A stretch of 64,000 bases of DNA from Eupeodes corollae (taxonomy: Eukaryota > Arthropoda > Insecta > Diptera > Syrphidae), in NCBI RefSeq assembly GCF_945859685.1, contig NC_079147.1:88714315-88778314 (forward strand), given 5' to 3'. The position numbers and the translations under genes were made by a program. Below are positions 21,331 to 33,282 of the stretch, one piece after another. Position 1 is the first letter of the stretch. The number at the start of each line of letters is the position of its first letter. A model generated the notes under the pieces. That model ran no database searches, was not told the origin of the DNA, and worked only from the letters and a program-made list of their open reading frames with translations.

Positions 21331-21432
21331 GCAAAAATTACAAAATCCAGAAAATGAGAGGATCTGATATGTTAAAATGTCGGGCTTTTTTGACGTAGTT
21401 TTTTCGAACTCAATTTCCGGGAGTCTCTTATT

Positions 21433-22680
21433 ACAGCAAAAGCGTTTGACACAGTAGAGCAGAGATTTATTTGGAAGGCGCTTCTCAATCAAGGTGTAGA
21501 AGAAAAAATAGTTCGAACCCTAAAGAAAATGTATGACAGGAGCACATCCCACATAAAAACAGAATGCATCGGACCAGATTTTAAAATATCGCGAGGTGTA
21601 AGGCAAGGAGATCCAATTTCACCAGCACTCTTTTCCGCGGCCTTAGAAGGAGTATTTAGAAAGCTAGACTGTGAAGACAAAGGATTGAAGATAAATGGCA
21701 AATGTCTCTCAAACCTCCGAATTGCCGATGACATTATAATTATCGTAAACAGCAGTGAAGAACTTCAAACGATGCTGAACGAACTGTGCTCGGAATGCGG
21801 AAATATTGGGTTGTCAACAAATCAACAGAAAACTAAAATTATGACAAATGGTGCTTATGATCCAGTTAGTGTTAATAACAATATATTAGAATACGTTGAA
21901 GACTACACATACCTTGGTCAGATTATCTCATTCAAAGACAAAGAAAAAAAGAATATAGAGCAACGAATGACGAACGCTTGGAGGCAGTTCTGGAACGTTA
22001 AGCATCTTCTTGCATTGAATATTTCGAATAAAACAAGGAAATATGTGTTTGACTCAACAGTTCTTCCAGTCCTCACCTATGGGTGCCAAACTTGGCAAGT
22101 CACGAAAAACACTGAAATGAAACTCCAATCATGTCAGAGAGCAATGGAGAGAGTTTTTTTGAACGTTCACATTGCCCAGCAAATTAACCATCAGAATATA
22201 AGAAGTCAAACTAATTTTGAAGACGTTAGACATAGGCTTAAGAAACTCAAATGGGAATGGGCAGGACATGTAATACGTACACCTGATAATCGATGGACAA
22301 AATTAGTAACCGAATGGATACCCTTAGAAAGCAAAAGAAGCGTAGGTGGACAACATAAACGCTGGAAGGATGACATCCGAAAAATATGCCCACTTTATTG
22401 GAGAGAAGCACTAGATAGAATTAGATGGAGAAGTCTGGGGGAGGCTTATGCTCAGATAACCTAAAATTATACCTCTCTTTTCAAATAATGTATATATTAA
22501 AATTAGTTTTAAACCTTCATTGAATTATTTGTTTCTTGCAATTTAATTAATTTTACGTACACATACTTGTTTAAATGTAATGTAAATATATTCAATCAAA
22601 TGGTAATTATAAAATTATTGTAAATTTGAAAGTATTAATGAGTGAATAAAGCTTGGAATAATAATAATAATAATAATATT
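21433..22680 (+). mobile_element. RTE-clade LINE, 5'-truncated, with (AAT)n tail
   Basis: The element begins inside the reverse transcriptase, contains the rest of the ORF and a short 3' UTR (22465-22655), and ends in AATAATAATAATAATAATAAT at about 22659-22679. A short simple-repeat tail is usual for RTE elements. Its left end abuts the tandem repeat block. Confidence 0.82.
21436..22464 (+). CDS. RTE-type reverse transcriptase, C-terminal part, frame open
   Basis: An uninterrupted frame of 342 codons starts inside the gene at AKAFDTVEQRFIWKALL, which contains the first catalytic Asp. An ATG at 21529 is internal. It continues with RGVRQGDPISPALFSAALEG (box before the palm), RIADDIIII in place of the usual FADD box, and GLSTNQQKTKIMTNG. 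The thumb-like YTYLGQIISFKD comes next, and VLPVLTYGCQTWQVTK follows. It ends with KWEWAGHVIRTPDNRWTKLV and GGQHKRWKDDIRKI, the C-terminal signature of insect RTE polymerases. The Phe-to-Ile change ahead of ADD leaves the two catalytic aspartates in place. The copy is 5'-truncated, lacks the endonuclease, and is not expected to be expressed as a functional gene. Confidence 0.85.
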   Translation, partial: AKAFDTVEQRFIWKALLNQGVEEKIVRTLKKMYDRSTSHIKTECIGPDFKISRGVRQGDPISPALFSAALEGVFRKLDCEDKGLKINGKCLSNLRIADDIIIIVNSSEELQTMLNELCSECGNIGLSTNQQKTKIMTNGAYDPVSVNNNILEYVEDYTYLGQIISFKDKEKKNIEQRMTNAWRQFWNVKHLLALNISNKTRKYVFDSTVLPVLTYGCQTWQVTKNTEMKLQSCQRAMERVFLNVHIAQQINHQNIRSQTNFEDVRHRLKKLKWEWAGHVIRTPDNRWTKLVTEWIPLESKRSVGGQHKRWKDDIRKICPLYWREALDRIRWRSLGEAYAQIT

Positions 22681-22689
22681 ACCACAAAA

Positions 22690-23320
22690 ACTTAAAAATT
22701 GTAGAGACAAAAAAGGTTTGGTTGTTGAATTTGAGGAGATAGTTGTATTTAAGAACATAATTTATCTAAAAACTTAAATTAAAACAAAGTAAGGTAAGTA
22801 AACAAATAAGTTGGAAAGAAAAATTTTGTAGCACTCACAAATTACACATTTCAAAGCTTTTATCTCAATGGATATGAAACGTTTATTATGTTTTTACTTA
22901 GCCAATAGTTTAACAAAAGTGTCACTTGATTTTTTGTAACATTTTTATTATTGAAATTTTTAATTCATTTAATTTTTTAAGAACTTTTGTATTCAACAGA
23001 AAACCAATTTTGAAAGAAATGAAATGCAAGACTGGGTCGCAAGAACTTGATAATTTCTTCCAAAAAGTCTGTTTAAAAATATTGCCTATATTTTAAGATT
23101 TAAAAATGTACCTCCAAAATAAGTTCTTAATTTCAATCAGAACAATTGTTTGGACTGTAGGGGCCAGGAAAGACAGACAGACGGAAGGAATCGAGGTACC
23201 CACTTTTTTCGACTTGTCTACTTTGTCTACTTGTCGACTTGTCGAAATTTTGCCCGAATGCAAAACTTGCCATATATGTGGTTCCTATATATCGCAAGTA
23301 AAAAGTGTAAGAGTGTTAAA
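22690..23320. other. No gene seen
   Basis: AT-rich spacer with no coding, repeat or terminal signature recognised, apart from short runs such as GACAGACAGACGG near 23171. Confidence 0.35.
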
Positions 23321-23620
23321 CAGGGCTGATAAAACCTGTGTACCCTGAAATACCTAGGTACTCGAGTAATTTGGGAAGTCTTCGGTTACCCGGCTATTAC
23401 CCGGAATATGTGCAAATAGAAGACTTGCACTAATTTTTATAAGGCTTTGAAAGTTCAAATAGATTTGTCAAAGCTAGCCGAATGAATTACTTAAAGAAGA
23501 CATAATAAAAAATAGCATCGTTTTTAGACCCAAGATATAAAGATCTTAAAACTGATAATAGTGAAGTAGCAGACAAAATTCGTACTTTAAAGGTTCTGGC
23601 AATATTCAAGATGACCAAGG
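23321..23620 (+). mobile_element. hAT transposon remnant
   Basis: A CAGGGCTGATAAAACC motif at 23321 looks like a hAT terminal repeat. At about 23510-23600 one frame gives ASFLDPRYKDLKTDNSEVAD, a close fit to the LDPRYK block of hAT (ZBED-like) transposases. The remaining transposase is missing and no right end or 8-bp duplication was found. Confidence 0.55.
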
Positions 23621-23629
23621 TTTGGTTCT

Positions 23630-25000
23630 CCTCTTTGTAACTGAAGGTCAATTACAAGACAACATCTCATAGTTCGACCAGCAAGTAATGTTGTTACTCC
23701 AAAGAAATCATGGCCCCAGAATATATTTCTTTGTTGGTATTTTTACACAAAAATCATGATCTGTTATTTTAGTATTTAACTTATCAAATTTTCCATTTCA
23801 AGAATTTATGAAATTTTGAAAATTATGTTACTAATTGTGTATTAACAGGTATATAATATATATTTCAAGGCATTGTTTCTATTTTTTGGTCTACCTACTG
23901 ATTCGGGATTTCGATTTCTATATTTTCGGTTTCGTGGATTATGGGTTTTTCTCTTTTTAGGTTTTCTGAATTTCAGCTTTCAGGATTTTTACTTAACCCA
24001 TTGCGATCACCTCTAAACACGGTTAGTAAAACTCTCTCTGCAAATTTAATTAATTTTTAGTAATGATGAAATTCTTGTTTGTAAAATGGCAAGCATTTGA
24101 CAGTAAATTGACATCTTCCAGATAGCAGGCAATTCAAAATGAAACCTCTTATTGAAAAACCCTATACACACATACAGCCCACTTAAATTGCTTATTTTAA
24201 AACATTCTAACTTCTCAAATTAGGGCAACGAAAAAAAAAAGATTGTGGTTCTATAATTATCATAAAATATTCCTTATGAGAATTTAAATGAAGATATTTT
24301 GAAAATATTTTGGAACAAAAATTGAATTAGATGTTTGTTTTAGTGACTCATTTTCAAAAGTGGCATTTAATTTGTTTGATAGATGGATGGATAGATTCCT
24401 TATTAAACATTATTTCGATGTTAAGCATCCTTTTTCTCCGTTTAATATTTCATAAAGCCGATTTGAAGAAAGGTAACTTTCATCAATTTACAACAAGCGA
24501 ATTTCGTACAATATAGGACAATTGGCAATATGTCTTCATTTTCAAGTCTAAGATTTGAGGTATATCAGCTCGATGGGACAGGAAGTTAAAATCTTTAATA
24601 AGTGCTCTGAAAATTAAGGTTATATCTTCGACATGCTAAAATAGGTTACTAAAGAAAACTGGTGATTAAGGTTCCTGTATTTAAGCCTGGACGATGTTGA
24701 AGTTGCTTTGGGTAGATGCTGAGTGTAAAGCTTCTCATCTTATTTTGCCACGTGACATCGTTATCTGTAAACATGCCCTGCCCTGCCATTCATCAGCGTT
24801 TGACTCCATGAATTGAGATCCGTTTGTTTGCAAAAGTATTATCATGATATTTTTGTGAAGACTAATTTCACTTCTTTTCATCACCCTATCAAATAATCAT
24901 AGCTGGCTTTAAGATTTTGGATGCAAAGATTCATTATACCAAATTGTACATATATAACATAGTTCTGCCCTAAATTAGGCAGTCTAAATAAGTAGCTTAG
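23630..25000. other. No gene seen
   Basis: AT-rich, low-complexity spacer. No transposon coding motif was recognised. The short frames present have no support. Confidence 0.3.
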
Positions 25001-25001
25001 T

Positions 25002-25304
25002 AGTACCCGTAGCATGATGGTTAGTGCGTTGGACTGTCATGCAAGAGGTCTTGGGTTCAATCCCTGCCTGTGCCACCATAATTAAAAAAAAAAAATCATT
25101 TTCGCGGGTACTGCCTCTTGCGAGGAATTGACAAATCCTTCAAGAGTAATTCTTGTCATGAAAAAGTGCTTTCTCAAAACTAGCCGTTCGGATTCGGCCT
25201 TAAATTGTAGGTCCCTTCCATTCCTGACAACAGTACTCGCACACAGGAATGGTTGCGAGTTGTAAGTCACTAGGCCCTGGTTCACAACGGACTGTTGCGC
25301 CACC
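25002..25304 (+). mobile_element. tRNA-derived SINE, complete copy
   Basis: The head (25002-25077) is tRNA-like. It has a box A-like segment around TAGCATGATGG, an anticodon region GGACTGTCATGC that resembles tRNA-Asp (anticodon GTC), and a box B GGTTCAATCCC. An A/T-rich joint follows, then a body from CGGGTACTGCCTCTTGCGAG to AATGGTTGCGAGTTG. The tail TAGGCCCTGGTTCACAACGG plus ACTGTTGCGCCACC resembles an RTE 3' end. TAAGTAGCT occurs at 24989-24997 and 25316-25324, a candidate target duplication. The head would drive Pol III transcription. Confidence 0.85.
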
Positions 25305-25324
25305 CCATTTTGAATTAAGTAGCT

Positions 25325-25600
25325 CTGTAAAATGTATTGCTCTGGGAGTACTTCACGAATTTCATCAATAAATAAAGCAAAAAGTAATGGAACTAAAATG
25401 CAGCCCTGGGGAACACCTGTCGATGTTTCAAGCCATTCTTAGAAAATTCTTCCTAAGCAATACTGCTGCATTCGATGAAACAATATAGCTTAAAGTACAT
25501 CATCAAGAATTTCCGGAAGATTCCTAGCGTTGCAGAGAGCTTGCACATCAAAGCTTGTCTATTTATCTTGTCCAATGATGCTTTAAAGTCGAATTGACAT
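25325..25600 (-). mobile_element. LINE reverse transcriptase fragment
   Basis: Read leftward, 25430-25330 gives GVPQGCILVPLLFALFIDEI, the conserved box before the catalytic YADD. Only this part is recognisable. The family was not assigned. Confidence 0.6.
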
Positions 25601-25739
25601 TCTAGCTAAACTACTTGTCAACGCAAATATATTGTTCTTCGTTGAAAAAACCGTCCGGCTTGAAACATTTTCTGAAGGTTTATGTAATTTGGTTGTGAGT
25701 TGTTTCAAAACAAAACTATTCCAATCTCAAAGCAACAAC

Positions 25740-27650
25740 ACACAAATGGCACAAGAATATCAAAATCAATTACTACACAAATTTAAATAAAATAGCTTAA
25801 GTACTAATTGACTTAAATTAAATGTCGCCCACTGTACTTGTTTTAATTTTGTTGTTGTTTTGTTTAATGTGGTAAGTATTCACTATTCAGTGCACATAAC
25901 TGCTGCGCTAAATGCTCTGAAATTATTAAACTCACCCACTTTTCATCTAACCTACCCTCCCCGGCATAATTTGCATTAGTGATATGTTATATAGCAGAGT
26001 AAGTAAAGCGGCATAGCTATACTTCAGTCTTCTATATGTACAATCTGCCATCATTACTGAACTGGGGCGTCGTTGAGGAATATCATACATATCTATGGAC
26101 CAGGGGTAGGGGTAGATAGTAGGGGTCAGCAATGCAATAATGGGCAAAATGGGTAGGTAAGAGGTATTTGTAGCATTGGCGGTCATATGGGGGTCTTGTC
26201 CACATTGTGAGCATGATATTAATTGAGATTTATTGACTAATTAGAATAAATTAACATTGCAACAATCTGTGCATATTGAATGGATTGTTATTGTTATTGC
26301 TATTGCACATACATTTTAAATAGGGGTAGGTTTATACGAAAACGCATTAAATAGGGGATGGCAGAGGCATTAGCAGCAGGGAAGTGTTGGGGTAGGGTAT
26401 GTGGATGCATTTTAATGCGATCCAAATTGCTATCTAAACGTTGCTACTGCTGCTGGTGGTGCTACACTGTTGATACATGGACACCGATTATATTCGCGCC
26501 AGAAGGGTTGCCTGCCATTAATGTGATGATGCCAACTATCGATATTGATTAGCACCTCTTTACGCCTGCTTGTAAGTGCGGCGGGTATGTTAGAGGTGGC
26601 CAGAGATAGCCAAAGGGGTTGTCATCATCATCATCACGATCATCGTCGTCGTGTAACACAGATTGCCCAGCTCCACATCACGTACGAGTATAATTGCTAT
26701 ATATGCTTTCCCACATTGCAACAAAACCACCAACCACCCCGCCCACTAAAATCTAAAAGGTATACTCTCCTAAACCTCCCCCATTCATGTTATGTTGGAG
26801 AGGATACATTAATAACTAAATTGGCCATAAATATTATCTGGAAAATTGAATCTTTATGGTTTTAATAATAAATATTTTCATGCTAATGCAAGCAGATTAG
26901 ATAACCTAATGAGAATGGTATACACTCGTCTATACCTGTAGACACATACTCGTAGGTAGGGTTTTTGAAGCTTTGGAAATATGCCATCGGTTAGCTATTT
27001 AGAAGCTTAAAAATCTAATTGCGTTGATGCAAAGACAAGCTGTTGAGGTAAAGTGGTTGGTTAATTGATAGTCAGATATTTTGAAGCTTATTTAGCGGTG
27101 TGTGCGGTGTGGAGTGGTGATTTTTCGGGAGGGGGCGTATTTGGAATAAATCGGTTTGCTTCAAAACAAGAACATGCACTTAAAGATATAATTTTTGATG
27201 AATTTGATGTCAGTGTTTTATTATTGTCTGTATACGAGTACACACAAATACAGATAAATGTGTGTGCATATGAAATTTCTTTAAGGCGATCCTTTTTAAT
27301 TAGATTTGGGAATTAATTGACGAAGATTGATTGTTTTATTAGAAATGATTCTTAGATCGATCCTAATGAGCTGTAATTGTAATAAGCCTACTTTCGCGTG
27401 CCGCACCTCGTGTAAGAACCTTCAACTTCGTCTTGATTGTGATGGATAGAAAATGTATCAAAAGTCAGTTTTCCTTTCTATCTTTGAAATCGTTATATTT
27501 GTCTGACTTTGAAGAGGCCATGAGTCTGTCTATAGCTGTAAGCCCGCACATGTTTGTCTACAATTATTTGGTTGATGCACAAATCCACCGTGCTAAGGAA
27601 ACAAGCGTTAAGCTGACCAATTTCAATTCGATGTTTTTGGAATGCAACCA
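25740..27650. other. Single-copy-looking block without a gene
   Basis: Balanced composition, with CAT-rich microsatellite DNA near 26615-26650 and homeodomain-type ATTA-rich sites such as CTAATTAG near 26237. Short open frames show no domains or splice context. It lies in the presumed downstream homeobox intron and is a candidate for enhancers, without direct evidence. Confidence 0.4.
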
Positions 27651-27689
27651 AACTAATGCCTCAGTTTAGAAAACCTAGATTTTTTTATA

Positions 27690-29098
27690 TTGTGCGCGCT
27701 AAAGGGGTCATGAATACCCTTATAATGATTGAACACAGTGCAAGCAATTAGAAAGAAAGATAGGATAAGAAAGGAGAAACCGATGCACATTAGTTTTGAA
27801 TGTCTGCATATTGCAATGAGTGGAAAATATTGAGCCTGGTAAAGCATTTCACATTCGTGTAGTGCGGCTAAAGAAAGAATCTCTGTACTTAACAGTACGT
27901 CTGAAATTGTGCTCAAGGGTAAACTGATGGGCATTCCTAGCAGTAACGGTATTACGATTGAATTGTTTAAGGGGAGGAATGCAACTGGCTATTTCGCTAG
28001 AGCATTGTTTATAAAAATAACGATAAAACAATGACAGGCATGAGACCTTGCAGCGCTGTTCAAGAGAAGCAAATGTCTCGGTAAGAGAACGATCTCCAAT
28101 AATTTTTAGAACTCTTTTTACAATTCTTTCCAGAAGACTTAATTAAGTTATTGGTGCACCAACCCAAATATGAGAGTTATACTTAAGTTTTGGACGAATA
28201 AAAGCTTTGTAAATTATAGCGAGATCAGGAAGGGTAAAAAACTTCTTGCATCGTCGCATTTGTGTCGACGTCAAATATGTGATCAATCCCTAAGAAGTGG
28301 TTTGTGATGCCAATACCTAGGACTGATAGTTTTTCAGTCTAGATGCAAGTACCACTCATAAAAAGTGGCATTGGGGAGGTTTACACTTTTGCGGCAGTAG
28401 ACAGCATTGAGTTTTTGAAGCATTAAATTCTATACCGTTTTTGATTTTCCATTGAACAATACTGTCAAGATCAAAATTTAATGAGCTGTTGGTAGTCCAC
28501 ATCCGAAGAACAAGGATGAGAATATAGAAATGAATATGAAAAGCTGAGGGTACTATCGTCAGAAAAAAAATTTAGTAGGTTAGAAGTTTCAGACAAAAGA
28601 TCATTTATAAAAATAATAAAGAGATTCGGAGACAAAATGGAGCCCTGGGGCACACCAGTGTTTATTGATGAATATCAGATTTAACCCGTCCAATACTACT
28701 TGATTTGAATGGCAATTTCTAACCCAACAAAGAATAAATTCATCGATACCAAAAGCACGAATTTTCGATAAGAGAGCTTGGTGCCAAACTCTATCAAATG
28801 CCTTTGAAATATCAAGTGCAATAATCTTACATTCTCCAAAACGATGTAAAGATTTGTTTAACTGTTCGGTGAGATAAACCATGAGATCACGAGTGGACCT
28901 ATTGCAATGAAAGCCAATCTGCCGGTCATTAAGAAGCTTCCGTTGACATGACCTTGGAAAGAAGGGACGTAAGTGCAATTGAACGATATAGTTAGAGGGG
29001 GAGGATGATTCGACTTTTTTAGGGACAGGCTGGCCAAATACAGTTTTCCATTCACTCGGAAAGAGACCAGAAGGGACAGATGGAAAAGCTTACGCTTT
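27690..29098 (-). mobile_element. Family B LINE (jockey/CR1-like), 5'-truncated
   Basis: Read leftward, 28978-28650 gives LLNDRQIGFHCNRSTRDLMV, then CKIIALDISKAFDRVWHQAL with the first catalytic Asp. The block WCAPGLHF/PQGSILSPNLFIIFINDL follows near 28640, and a DDSTLSFSY piece near 28560, where the usual Ala-Asp-Asp box is altered. The C-terminal segment near 28030-27850 reads ASCIPPLKQFNRNT and KYRDSFFSRTTRM. Frames are broken. Other copies are at 14590, 50076 and 59910. Confidence 0.75.
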
Positions 29099-29100
29099 AT

Positions 29101-29499
29101 TGATAATAAACCGTCTACCATTAAGCATGTAATAGTATTGTGTACAGCATATACAACAGTGTTTTATTTTTGTCAAGCTTGGTCAGCTTTATATACAGAC
29201 CCGCTAATCATAAGGCGTCGATGTCCTTCTTCAAGTCAACCAGACAAGTACCCGTACGTTTCCTTTTAGATTTGTTCCACTGGATATCGGAAACAAGCTA
29301 AGACGCAGCATTAATAGTGTCATGTCCAGCCTTAAAAGCCAAACTGATTATCTGGAATGATTTTGTTGTTCTCAGGCCACTTGGACAGAGCTCTATTTAT
29401 ACATTCCACTTTCACCTACTTCTGGAAAACCTTACTGATACTCGGCATCAGACTTATGGACCAGAGATTCGCCGGATTGGAGCTGTCCTTTCCCTTTTT
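29101..29499 (-). mobile_element. Family A LINE fragment
   Basis: The stretch parallels 2330-2690 of the left family A copy: CCGTCTACCATTAAGCATG, then CACTGGATATCGGAAAC, then GCAGCATTAATAGTGTCATG and GGAGCTGTCCTTTCCCTTTT. It covers the linker and RT beginning. It is cut by family B LINE on the left and by a SINE on the right. Confidence 0.75.
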
Positions 29500-29728
29500 T
29501 CGTGGAGTGATAGTTAGTGCATTGGACTGTCATGCCATAGGTCTTGGGTTCAATTCCTTCCTGTTTAACCTAAAGTTTTTCTAAACAAGTATTGCTTCTG
29601 CTTCTGTAATTGAGAAATCAAATAAGAGTAATTCTTGCCATGAAAATTGCTTTTTCAAATAAGGACTCGGCATTCAAACCCCGTATAGGTCTCCTCCATC
29701 CTTGAAATTACTTGCAGACTGTAACGAG
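29500..29728 (+). mobile_element. Diverged tRNA-derived SINE copy
   Basis: It begins CGTGGAGTGATAGTTAGTGC, lacking the first few bases of the family, and keeps GGACTGTCATGCC and the box B-like GGTTCAATTCC. The body aligns through GAGTAATTCTTGCCATGAAAA, with a decayed tail ending near GCAGACTGTAACG. It sits at the 5' edge of a family A LINE fragment of opposite orientation. Confidence 0.7.
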
Positions 29729-29779
29729 GGGCGTTACAAAATTTAAGCTCGAGTTTTTCGAAGTCAATATCTAATTTTG

Positions 29780-29910
29780 TTTTGCTTCATAGCTGGTATT
29801 CCTTAGGGGTCTGTTCTTGGACCACGTTTGTTTTGTAATTAATCCTATATTAATGAAATGTCTAAGCTGATGGTCAGGTATTGTTCAGCTTATATAATTT
29901 TTAGAAGACG
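29780..29910 (+). mobile_element. LINE RT fragment (plus)
   Basis: One frame gives a degenerate SGIP-GSVLGPRLFCN-SYINEMS stretch, i.e. the PQG box of a LINE polymerase with stops. Too short to assign to a family. Confidence 0.45.
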
Positions 29911-30121
29911 TTTGTTTTTTTTACTACATTTTTTCCCAAAAGCGGGACCTAGAAATCAAACAAGTGGGCGAGTAAACTCACCCGTAGTCATGTTGAACAT
30001 AATACGAATAGTAGTAATTAATTCATATTATTAGAACAATTATTTGGTTCCAAAGTTTAAGTATTATGGTTATAAATTTGAGATAGCTTTGGCTTAGCCG
30101 TCAGCTTGAATGGCAATATAT

Positions 30122-31475
30122 TATAATGGTAATGAAAAGTTATAGAAACAAAAGTAAAATTTAACTTCAAATATACTCAGTCATTAACAAATTTCTGCTT
30201 TCAATAATAGATTTAAGAAAATTACACCATTCTTTCCAGTTTCTTTCGTTTAAAATGTCTAATGTTTCCATCATTGTAAAACGTTAATTTCCTTGACATG
30301 CATGTCTTAGGTGTTTGAAGATTGGACAAACGCTTATAAAATGAAAGTTGTCTTCTTTGGCCTTCATGCTGCACAGCGTGCAAAATTGGTCGGATGCACC
30401 ATTGTATGGACTGCCGTTAAGGTAGATGAGCTCACATCTCGATTTAAACAGAAGCGATATTTCTTCGTAGCTAAGGTTGTCCTTAAAGAAGTTGTTACTG
30501 CAGAGGTGATAATTTGATTGTGAATATATAATTCTGCTTTCAGATTGTCGTGCTTCTTCAATCAATGCGTTACAAGCATAGTCTTCATTTATTTGCATTA
30601 AGGTATAAATTTGTACTTTTCCAGTATAAATTAATGTTGTTATAAGAGGCAATATTTTGCCATTTCATCAACTACCAGTCGATGTTTCTTTGTTCGTAGT
30701 GTTTCGTTAAACGAGTATCAGAATGTGAAGCCATTTTTAAAACGTAGTCTGCTTGAAGCATGGGTATTAGTAAAAATCTTAGGCAACCCTGTTTCAAGAT
30801 AAAATGCGTGATATGGGGTGTTTCTATGTAGATAAAACATTTTTTTCCGAAATTTTTTATGAAATTTTTCAACCACTTCAAATTCATCTATTCACCAAAT
30901 ATGAGCAGCATAACAGAGTGTTCATTTTACTACGGTTTCGCAAACTTTATTTAGATGAAAGAGTGATGTTTTGGTTGTAAAATATTTTTCGCCACGTCAT
31001 GTTGACGTGAAGCAACAGCTTTGCCTTGAAGGTGTTTTTTGAAGTCTGGAACCGTATTCATTTTTACTCCGAGGTATTTATATTCTTTAGTAACCGTTGT
31101 ACTACTGTTTATTTCTATTTAAACTTCGGAAGCTATATGTGAATACCATAATTCTCGATTTTTCAGTGTTTATAGAAAGACCCCAGGTTTTACAATAATT
31201 TGAAAGACGGTTAATCGTCAATTGCAGGTTTTCAGGTGATTCCGATAGTAAAACTAGGTTAGCCGCATAAAAAAGGACATTAACATTAGTGTCAGCAATA
31301 TGAATTCCACCGGGTATACATGAGACTATATCATTTATAAAGAGCGAAAATAATAGAGCACTTAACAGGCATCCTTGTTTTACTCCTGAGTCTGTATCTA
31401 ACCACTGAGAGTCAACTGAGTAACATAATCCGAATACATTTCTTATAATTTGTAAATAAATAAATAAATCGATAA
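30122..31475 (-). mobile_element. LINE 'family F', 3' half with CCHC-type C terminus
   Basis: Read leftward, near 31370 it gives DTDSGVKQGCLLSALLFSLF, then FYAANLVLLSESPENLQLTI near 31255, where the usual ADD box is changed to AANL. KTWGLSINTEKSRIMVF follows. A 122-codon open part at 30652-30284 contains FCTLCSMKAKEDNFHFISVC, a Cys/His cluster as found at the C terminus of some LINE ORF2 proteins. A TAAATAAATAAATAAA-like run lies at the opposite end (31450-31470). A related piece is at 47850-48660. Confidence 0.7.
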
Positions 31476-31479
31476 ACTG

Positions 31480-33282
31480 TTATTTGGTTTGAAAAACATC
31501 ATTCTGCCTTCGATCATTTAAAAACATCAAAATACTTTTGGATTAATGGAATCAGGAAGACGATACCCAAACAAGCCTGCAGACATGGAAAACCATATCC
31601 AACATTTTCTTTTACCAAGTTCAATAGAGGGTGTACGGCCTTTTTAATTCAGAAACCTCCACTTTACATAAATCGTTCTTACTAAACTTACATTTACACA
31701 TATACCAAAACTCAATCGAAAAATGTTTAAAAAATATCTGTGAATATTAAAATATAATAAATTAATTTGATTTTTTTTAAATTAAAACTTCAGAGTGTTT
31801 CTACTGAAAATATAAACATTTCCAGTGCAAAGGTAGATAAGAAGTACATAATCCAAAACAAAACAAAGAAAAAACAGTGTAGGACTAAGTATACAATTTT
31901 GCGGGACTCCACATTTGTGTGTTTTTTAAGATACGAATAAATATGTTATTGAAATTTCGGCGCTATTGGGATAATAAATGTATGGAGTTTGGTTTTTGAA
32001 TTAAATGTTTAAAAAAGAATTATAAAATTCTGCTACTTTTTTAAAATTAAATTTCTGAAATCGAATAATAACATTTGAAAAAATTTGAAACATCAAACCC
32101 AAGAATTATTTGCTTACGAGTTTCAATTTCTAAATGATTCTTAGCTTACTTTGTTATAGGTGTTTTTCTTAGACGTGTGGTTTTTAATTTTGGAATACTC
32201 TTTTTGGAGTTCGTCTTTTTCACAGCTATTACTTGATTTGTTTTCAGTTTGGTTTGCCATTTCATAATAACGAAGTGCACAACGTTTCCATGGAAATATA
32301 TTACCAAAAGAATGGTTCGGTTCGACTGAAGCTTCGAGCACTGCGTCCAACATTCGGTCTATATAGCAGCCTAGCATTATCTAGCGTCGTGGGCTTGTGG
32401 CAGGGCCTCCAAGATTATGCGATTCACCACCACTTTACCTTTTTTAGTGGGGTTATGTGTTTTGGAATTATGTCATAAGCCCGAAACGATTGACGCTTTG
32501 TAAAAGAATATTCGATGAGTTATCGCTGACATACGGCCGAAAATTGTTCCAGCCAGCTGCGGCGGCCAATTGTCCATTATTATTTTTTTTAACATAATGC
32601 CGACCCTTGTCTTTATATTAAATTTAAATTCTTGGCCATAAAACTAAATTATGTGAGTTTTACTTCTCTCACGTCTCTAAAAAAACACCCTTTACTTGTG
32701 TTTAGTGACAACAAACTGAGACTTATGTTCTTCTAAATGTTTACTAGTTTTAATAATAACAAAAAGATCGACATTTTTATCGACAGTTATACTATACTTA
32801 TTGACGAAGAAGAATCAAACCAATTTATTAATATTTTAAACAGCTTGAAATTAAGTTTTTACCATTTTTCTTATTACTAACACTTAACTAGTTAAAAATC
32901 ACTTCACTAAAATGTTCACCCAAGCAGTTTTATAAACAAACATCACCTACTGAACGCACCCAAAATAGTTAATAAACGAACCTTTTCCGACATTTAGAAC
33001 TGTCAAAGTGTTATGTGCTGCTTACATGATAGAAATAATAATTAAAAAATTTAAAAGAAGCAATAACTTCCTTTTCAAATCATGACATTTAAATTTCCCA
33101 AAAACACTTCTAAAAGACAACTCTTGATATGATCCGAACACATAATGCAGAACTTCAATGACACTGAAGACGATTTTTAATTTAAAACTTCGAAATAACT
33201 TAAAATCAGTTCACTCACTTTTTAAAGTTATCTATGTTATGGTTCGAGTTTTAAAATTAATAAAAACAAACATTTATCTCAC
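31480..33282. other. Intron DNA, no gene seen
   Basis: Downstream of homeobox exon 2. AT-rich. It contains one mariner-end-like motif at 32675-32694 (CTCTAAAAAAACACCCTTTA) and a GC-richer patch near 32330-32470. No homeobox exon 3 was found here. Confidence 0.4.

Noticed and set aside
25002..25077. Functional tRNA-Asp gene
   Set aside because: The acceptor ends do not pair and the same head plus a 200-nt body occurs in several copies, so it is a SINE.
14098..32694. A single 18-kb mariner with GGGTGTTTTTT ends
   Set aside because: The two end motifs are oriented correctly but the distance and intervening elements make it far more likely that they are unrelated fragments of one family.
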